This document shows, piece by piece, positions 60,411 to 64,000 of a stretch of 64,000 nucleotides of DNA. Origin of the DNA: Lachnospiraceae bacterium M18-1 (GTDB lineage Bacteria > Bacillota > Clostridia > Lachnospirales > Lachnospiraceae); contig KE159612.1 of the NCBI GenBank assembly GCA_000403295.2, forward strand, positions 320,181 through 384,180. Reading direction: 5' to 3'. The notes beneath the pieces were generated by a model. It was not told where the DNA came from and ran no database searches. It worked only from the letters and a program-made list of their open reading frames with translations. The position numbers and the translations under genes are program-made. The stretch's first letter is position 1. The number at the start of each line of letters is the position of its first letter.

Positions 60411-61298
60411 TTATAAAGCGGTCTGTGACATACACCTGACAAACTTTAAAAAACGATTCGCCGCAGGTATCAGATATTTATTTTTCATATGGGCCATATA
60501 GACTGTGTGGACGATCTCCTCCCCGGTAATGGAGAGCCGGCGGATCCTGGCGTCCCGGATGGTATCCACATCGGCGGCCAGTGCGATTCCGAAATCTTCC
60601 GCCACCAGCGCGGCGATGGAATATTCGTCGGGGCAGTCAATGACCAGCGACGGGGTAATGTGATGCTGCCGGTATAATTTTCTGGTGTACAGGCCGAGGC
60701 CGGAATTTTGGTCATATCCGATCAGGGGGTATTCCCCAAGCACCTCGAAAGGCACGCTCTCACGGTCCGCAAGCGGATGGGTGAGAGAGGTGATGATGCG
60801 CATCTGCTGTTTCAGGATAGGGGTGAAATGGATGGAAGGCTGGTCCTCCACGTAAGCGCCGAAAATCACGTCGTAGGCGTCGTTTTTCAGTCCGGCGATC
60901 AGGTCGCTGGTGCGGGCCTGGCTGAAACTGAAGGTGACGTTCTTATTTTCGGGCCGGTTCAGAAAGCTGCGTACCGTGTGCGGGATGTAGTAATTGGCCA
61001 AAGGGGAGACATATGCGATATCCACATGGCCGCCGTCCTGGGTGAGGTACTGCATCTTTCGTTCCGCTGTCCGTACTTCCTCCAGGATCCGCCCGGCGTG
61101 CTCCAGGAAGATCCGGCCGTATTTTGTGAGGGCTACGTTGCGGCCCTGCTTCTCGAACAGGGGAAGGCCCAGTTCCTGCTCCAGCGTGTCGATGGAACGG
61201 CTGAGGCTGGGCTGGGAGATATTCAACTCTTCGGCCGCCCGGCTGAAATGCTCCAGCTCTGCGATTTTTTGGAAATAGGTCAATTGATTCAGTGTCAT
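60411..61298 (-). CDS. LysR-family transcriptional regulator
   Basis: A 295-residue LysR regulator. The winged helix-turn-helix (about 1-60: LNQLTYFQKIAELEHFSRAA, LNISQPSLSRSIDTLEQELG) and a periplasmic-binding-fold effector domain (about 90-290) are typical. It lies between the reductase gene and, divergently, the dehydrogenase-transporter operon. It probably binds the 32-bp motif present before both. The effector is likely a pathway substrate. Confidence 0.92.
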   Translation of the reverse strand: MTLNQLTYFQKIAELEHFSRAAEELNISQPSLSRSIDTLEQELGLPLFEKQGRNVALTKYGRIFLEHAGRILEEVRTAERKMQYLTQDGGHVDIAYVSPLANYYIPHTVRSFLNRPENKNVTFSFSQARTSDLIAGLKNDAYDVIFGAYVEDQPSIHFTPILKQQMRIITSLTHPLADRESVPFEVLGEYPLIGYDQNSGLGLYTRKLYRQHHITPSLVIDCPDEYSIAALVAEDFGIALAADVDTIRDARIRRLSITGEEIVHTVYMAHMKNKYLIPAANRFLKFVRCMSQTAL

Positions 61299-61653
61299 GC
61301 GGGGAGGTCCTCCTGTCTCGTTTTCCGATCCTGCCGCGCCGGGGTTTTGACTCCATGTCAGCTTACAGCGGGGGATCTGATCTTGATACCAGTATACTAC
61401 AAACTATGCAGATAAGCTATTGATAATTGCAAAGATATGTATTGGAAGTATGAAAAAAAGTTGTATATAATAGGATTAAGAAAAAGAGGTTGTTCAAAAA
61501 TTAACAAAAACGTTACAGTTTTCACAACAAAGGGCAAAATATTCCAGCTGCAGTATCAGGCAACCTGTGCGCAGCGCGGAGAACCCCATTCTTCGCGGGG
61601 TTCATTTTCCGGCAGGCGCCGATGTAAGAAAAAGAAAAAGGAGAACAAAAATC
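61299..61653. other. LysR/dehydrogenase divergent control region
   Basis: A 355-base spacer. It holds the second operator and promoter (61414-61471), a roughly 180-base leader before the dehydrogenase gene without obvious strong fold, and its ribosome site (AAGGAG, 61639-61644). No additional gene is supported. Confidence 0.5.
61414..61471 (+). promoter_or_regulatory. Shared 32-bp operator and promoter of the dehydrogenase operon
   Basis: The motif 61414-61445 begins AAGCTATTGATAATTGC and ends GTATTGG. Its TTGG begins the -35 TTGGAA (61442-61447), 18 bp before TATAAT (61466-61471). Spacing is the same as at 58051-58108. Confidence 0.7.
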
Positions 61654-62529
61654 ATGGCAGAGAGAATCACAGGACACACAGAATTGATCGGTTTAATGGC
61701 ATACCCGATCCGGCATTCCAGTTCCCCGGCAATGCATAACGAGGCATTTGCGTATCTGGGACTGGATTATGCATACCTGGCATTTGAGGTGGACAACAGC
61801 ACTCTGGAGGACGCGGTGAAAGGGATCCGTGCGCTGAAGCTAGTAGGCTCCAACGTTTCCATGCCGAATAAAACGGTGGTACATAAGTATCTGGACGAGT
61901 TGTCGCCTGCGGCGGAACTCTGCGGGGCGGTCAATACGATCGTAAATGATAACGGAAAGCTCACCGGCCATATCACCGACGGAATCGGATACATGCAGTC
62001 ATTGAAGGATTATGATATTGATGTGATCGGTAAAAAAATGACTATCACAGGGGCAGGCGGCGCAGCTACCGCGATCCAGATCCAGGCGGCGATGGACGGC
62101 GTGAAGGAGATGTCCATTTTCAACATTAAGGATAAATTCTGGGATACGGCGGTGGAAACCGTGGAGAAGATCAACACGAAGACCGGCTGTAAGGCAACTC
62201 TCTATGATCTGGCGGATCTGGACGTGCTGAGGAGGGAGATTGACGATTCTTACTTGTTTGCAAATGCAACGGGAGTGGGAATGAAGCCGCTGGAGGGAAA
62301 GGCGGTGATTCCTGACAAATCCTTCCTGCGGCCGGACCTGATCGTTACCGACACCGTTTATGCGCCGGCGGAGACAGAGCTTCTGCGCATGGCAAAAGAG
62401 GCAGGCTGTAAGAACATGAACGGGTTTGGGATGATGCTGTTCCAGGGAGCGGCGGCATTCCAGCTTTGGACGGGAAAAGAGATGCCGATCGAGCATATGA
62501 AGGAGGTTCTGGGAATCCGCTATGAATAA
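61654..62529 (+). CDS. YdiB-like quinate/shikimate dehydrogenase
   Basis: A 291-residue member of the AroE family, closest to E. coli YdiB: ELIGLMAYPIRHSSSPAMHN, YLAFEVDN and VSMPNK (catalytic lysine) are shared almost word for word. GHITDGIGYM holds the catalytic aspartate, but the usual asparagine before TDG is isoleucine. The Rossmann motif is TGAGGAATAIQ, and FNIKDKF replaces the NADP-specific arginine motif, pointing to NAD. ATG at 61654 follows AAGGAG. Its stop overlaps the transporter start by 8 bases. Catabolic oxidation or reduction of quinate/shikimate is more likely than biosynthesis. Confidence 0.88.
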   Translation: MAERITGHTELIGLMAYPIRHSSSPAMHNEAFAYLGLDYAYLAFEVDNSTLEDAVKGIRALKLVGSNVSMPNKTVVHKYLDELSPAAELCGAVNTIVNDNGKLTGHITDGIGYMQSLKDYDIDVIGKKMTITGAGGAATAIQIQAAMDGVKEMSIFNIKDKFWDTAVETVEKINTKTGCKATLYDLADLDVLRREIDDSYLFANATGVGMKPLEGKAVIPDKSFLRPDLIVTDTVYAPAETELLRMAKEAGCKNMNGFGMMLFQGAAAFQLWTGKEMPIEHMKEVLGIRYE

Positions 62530-63709
62530 AAAATATTTGCCGAGTGCGTTTATCTTATATATGAATTATTTTATCCACGGCATCGGGTGTTCGATCCTAA
62601 GCCAGCAGGTGGTAAAAGAAACCCTGATTGTACAGTGGGGCGTGGACGATGTGATGCGGGTGACGGCGATCGCCGCGGCGCTGGGGCTGGGAAGGCTGAT
62701 CTCCCTTCCGTTTGCGGGGCCGTTGTCAGATAAACTGGGGCGGAGGATTTCCGTGCTCATCGGGGTGGCATCTTATGTGATCTTTTTCGTTGGGATCGCA
62801 TTTTCCCCAAATGTACAGGTGGCTTACGTGGCGGCAGTGCTGGGCGGGATCGCAAATTCATTTCTGGATACAGCGACTTATCCGGCGGTTGCAGAGATCC
62901 TGTACAAATATACGGGAATCGCGACCATGGGGATCAAGCTGTTTATCTCGGTTTCCCAGCTTTTGATGCCGTTTTTCCTGGGGCTTGCGGCCGGAACAAA
63001 GATGTCTTATTTGACATTAGCCATCGTGGCTGGTATTGTAATTGCAGTGCTGGGAGTGCTGGCGGTATTCGCGCCGTTCCCGGCATCCTCACAGAGCGGA
63101 AAATCCGAGTCATTTCTGAACAACCTGAAAAATGCGCATTTCTCTCTGGAGAGCGGGGCATTGATCCTGATCGGATTTACCAGCACAGCCACCTTCCAGC
63201 TCTGGCTGAATTGTGCGCAGACTTTTGGGAAGGAGATCGCGGGCATTCCGTCGGAATCGGTTTCGGTGATGCAGACCTACTATTCTGCGGGAACACTGGC
63301 GGCGCTGTTCGTGACCAGCGCGCTGATCACCCGGTTCAAGCAGGTCCGGTTCCTGGTCATCTACCCGGCTGTTTCGGTGGTCATGCTGGTGCTCGTTTAT
63401 CTGGTGAAATCGCCTTTGATCTGTTATGTGGGGGCATTTGTGATCGGATATTCGGCAGCAGGCGGCGTGCTGCAGATGGCCACGGCAACGGTGAACGATC
63501 TGTTTCCGAAGATCAAAGGGACCATCACCAGCCTGGTTATGATCGCGTCCAGCCTGTGCAACTATACGATCCTGAGCGCGGCGTCTAAAATGACGGCTAT
63601 GAATGTGATCGTGATGAATATTGTGATCACGGTGATCGGCGTGGCACTGGCGCTGTTCGTGAATATGAGGTACGGGATACTGCTGAAAAATGCGGAAGAG
63701 AGCAGATGA
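62522..63709 (+). CDS. YdiM/YdiN-like MFS transporter
   Basis: A 395-residue major facilitator with 12 spans. It resembles E. coli YdiM/YdiN, which neighbour ydiB: LGLGRLISLPFAGPLSDKLG, GGIANSFLDTATYPAVAE and GYSAAGGVLQM are shared in pattern. Likely imports shikimate, quinate or a related alicyclic acid. Translationally coupled to the dehydrogenase. Confidence 0.88.
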   Translation: MNKKYLPSAFILYMNYFIHGIGCSILSQQVVKETLIVQWGVDDVMRVTAIAAALGLGRLISLPFAGPLSDKLGRRISVLIGVASYVIFFVGIAFSPNVQVAYVAAVLGGIANSFLDTATYPAVAEILYKYTGIATMGIKLFISVSQLLMPFFLGLAAGTKMSYLTLAIVAGIVIAVLGVLAVFAPFPASSQSGKSESFLNNLKNAHFSLESGALILIGFTSTATFQLWLNCAQTFGKEIAGIPSESVSVMQTYYSAGTLAALFVTSALITRFKQVRFLVIYPAVSVVMLVLVYLVKSPLICYVGAFVIGYSAAGGVLQMATATVNDLFPKIKGTITSLVMIASSLCNYTILSAASKMTAMNVIVMNIVITVIGVALALFVNMRYGILLKNAEESR

Positions 63710-63742
63710 AACAGTACATTTTGACGAAATGCCGCAGGATTA

Positions 63743-64000
63743 GTGTGCTGGCCGCATTATATCCAATGAAACTCCGCAGGATAATTTTTCATCGGCAAGG
63801 CGGCTGAATGAGGCGTAGCCGGTAGCTGTTGTCACAAGGAGGGACCCGCTTGCGGGAGGATTCCTTATGACCTAATCGTCGATTGAAGCCAACACAGCCC
63901 GATGGAAAATTAGACAAGGAGGTTTGCTGGAATATAATACGGTCAGTACACTAGGATGATGCGGCGCAGGGGCGGCTCCGGAAGGTCCGAAGAGCAGGGA
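63743..64000 (+). ncRNA. Highly structured RNA, possible 5' end of a group II intron
   Basis: Begins with GTGTG (63743-63747), the group II intron 5' consensus GTGYG. Arms TAATTTTTCATCGG (63782-63795) and CCGATGGAAAATTA (63899-63912) pair at 13 of 14 positions and enclose nested helices, including CCCGC/GCGGG inside AAGGA/TCCTT. CCGCAGGAT occurs twice (63732, 63774). GATTA just before GTGTG could pair with TAATC near 63873 as an exon-binding contact. No ORF is supported, and the element runs off the window. Confidence 0.4.

Overview
The window looks like a stretch of chromosome from a motile, low-to-mid GC Gram-positive anaerobe, most likely a gut Lachnospiraceae (Clostridium cluster XIVa). 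Reasons: strong AGGAGG-type ribosome sites throughout, the Firmicute chemotaxis set (CheC, CheD, CheV, FliY), an SEC-C type methionine aminopeptidase, a GH112 galacto-N-biose/lacto-N-biose phosphorylase and a 4Fe-4S old-yellow-enzyme reductase. The species cannot be named from sequence alone.

Layout. 1-7 kb: the tail of a gene, then a methyltransferase whose leader is split by an IS1182-like element (264-2112), a family 2 glycosyltransferase with a helical-repeat tail, and a methyl-accepting chemotaxis protein (MCP). The first two enzymes may act on surface or flagellin glycans. 7.2-10.4 kb: a lytic transglycosylase, then an IS1634-type element (8202-10296) flanked by a perfect 97-bp direct repeat that ends with the flagellar promoter. 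10.5-39.6 kb: one very long flagellar/chemotaxis run, with no convincing U-tract terminator until 39558: flgB, fliE-F-G-H-I-J-K, flgD, a flagellar operon protein, flgE, flbD, motAB, fliM, cheY, flgC (displaced from flgB), fliY, fliO-P-Q-R, flhB, flhA, the sigma-28 gene fliA, two FlgF/FlgG-type rod genes, cheC, cheD, cheV, an EAL-HDOD protein and a possible HExxH metalloprotease. 39.6-41.7 kb: a convergent pair, a ParA-type ATPase and a ComFB-domain protein. 42.0-45.4 kb: fliD, fliS and a small chaperone-like gene. 45.5-50.4 kb: an exported C39-like protein, an orphan FtsE-like ATPase, a nucleotidyltransferase-fold protein that has lost its catalytic aspartates, and a second MCP.

50.5-57.9 kb is metabolic: formate/nitrite channel, pyridoxal/pyridoxamine kinase, TatD-associated radical SAM protein, methionine aminopeptidase, a DUF1015 protein and the GH112 phosphorylase. 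58-63.7 kb is a probable regulon: a 4Fe-4S flavin enoate reductase, a LysR regulator, a YdiB-like quinate/shikimate dehydrogenase and a YdiM/YdiN-like transporter. The reductase and dehydrogenase promoters share a 32-bp motif (26/32 identical) placed identically against the -35 box. The last 260 bases fold strongly and start with GTGTG; they may be the 5' end of a group II intron cut by the window edge.

The main points for follow-up are the shared operator and its proposed shikimate/quinate pathway, the IS1634 long target duplication that kept the flagellar promoter intact, the FliY linker carrying two FliM-like CheY-docking motifs, the ParA-ComFB pair, the pseudo-nucleotidyltransferase linked to an MCP, and two families of short intergenic repeats.
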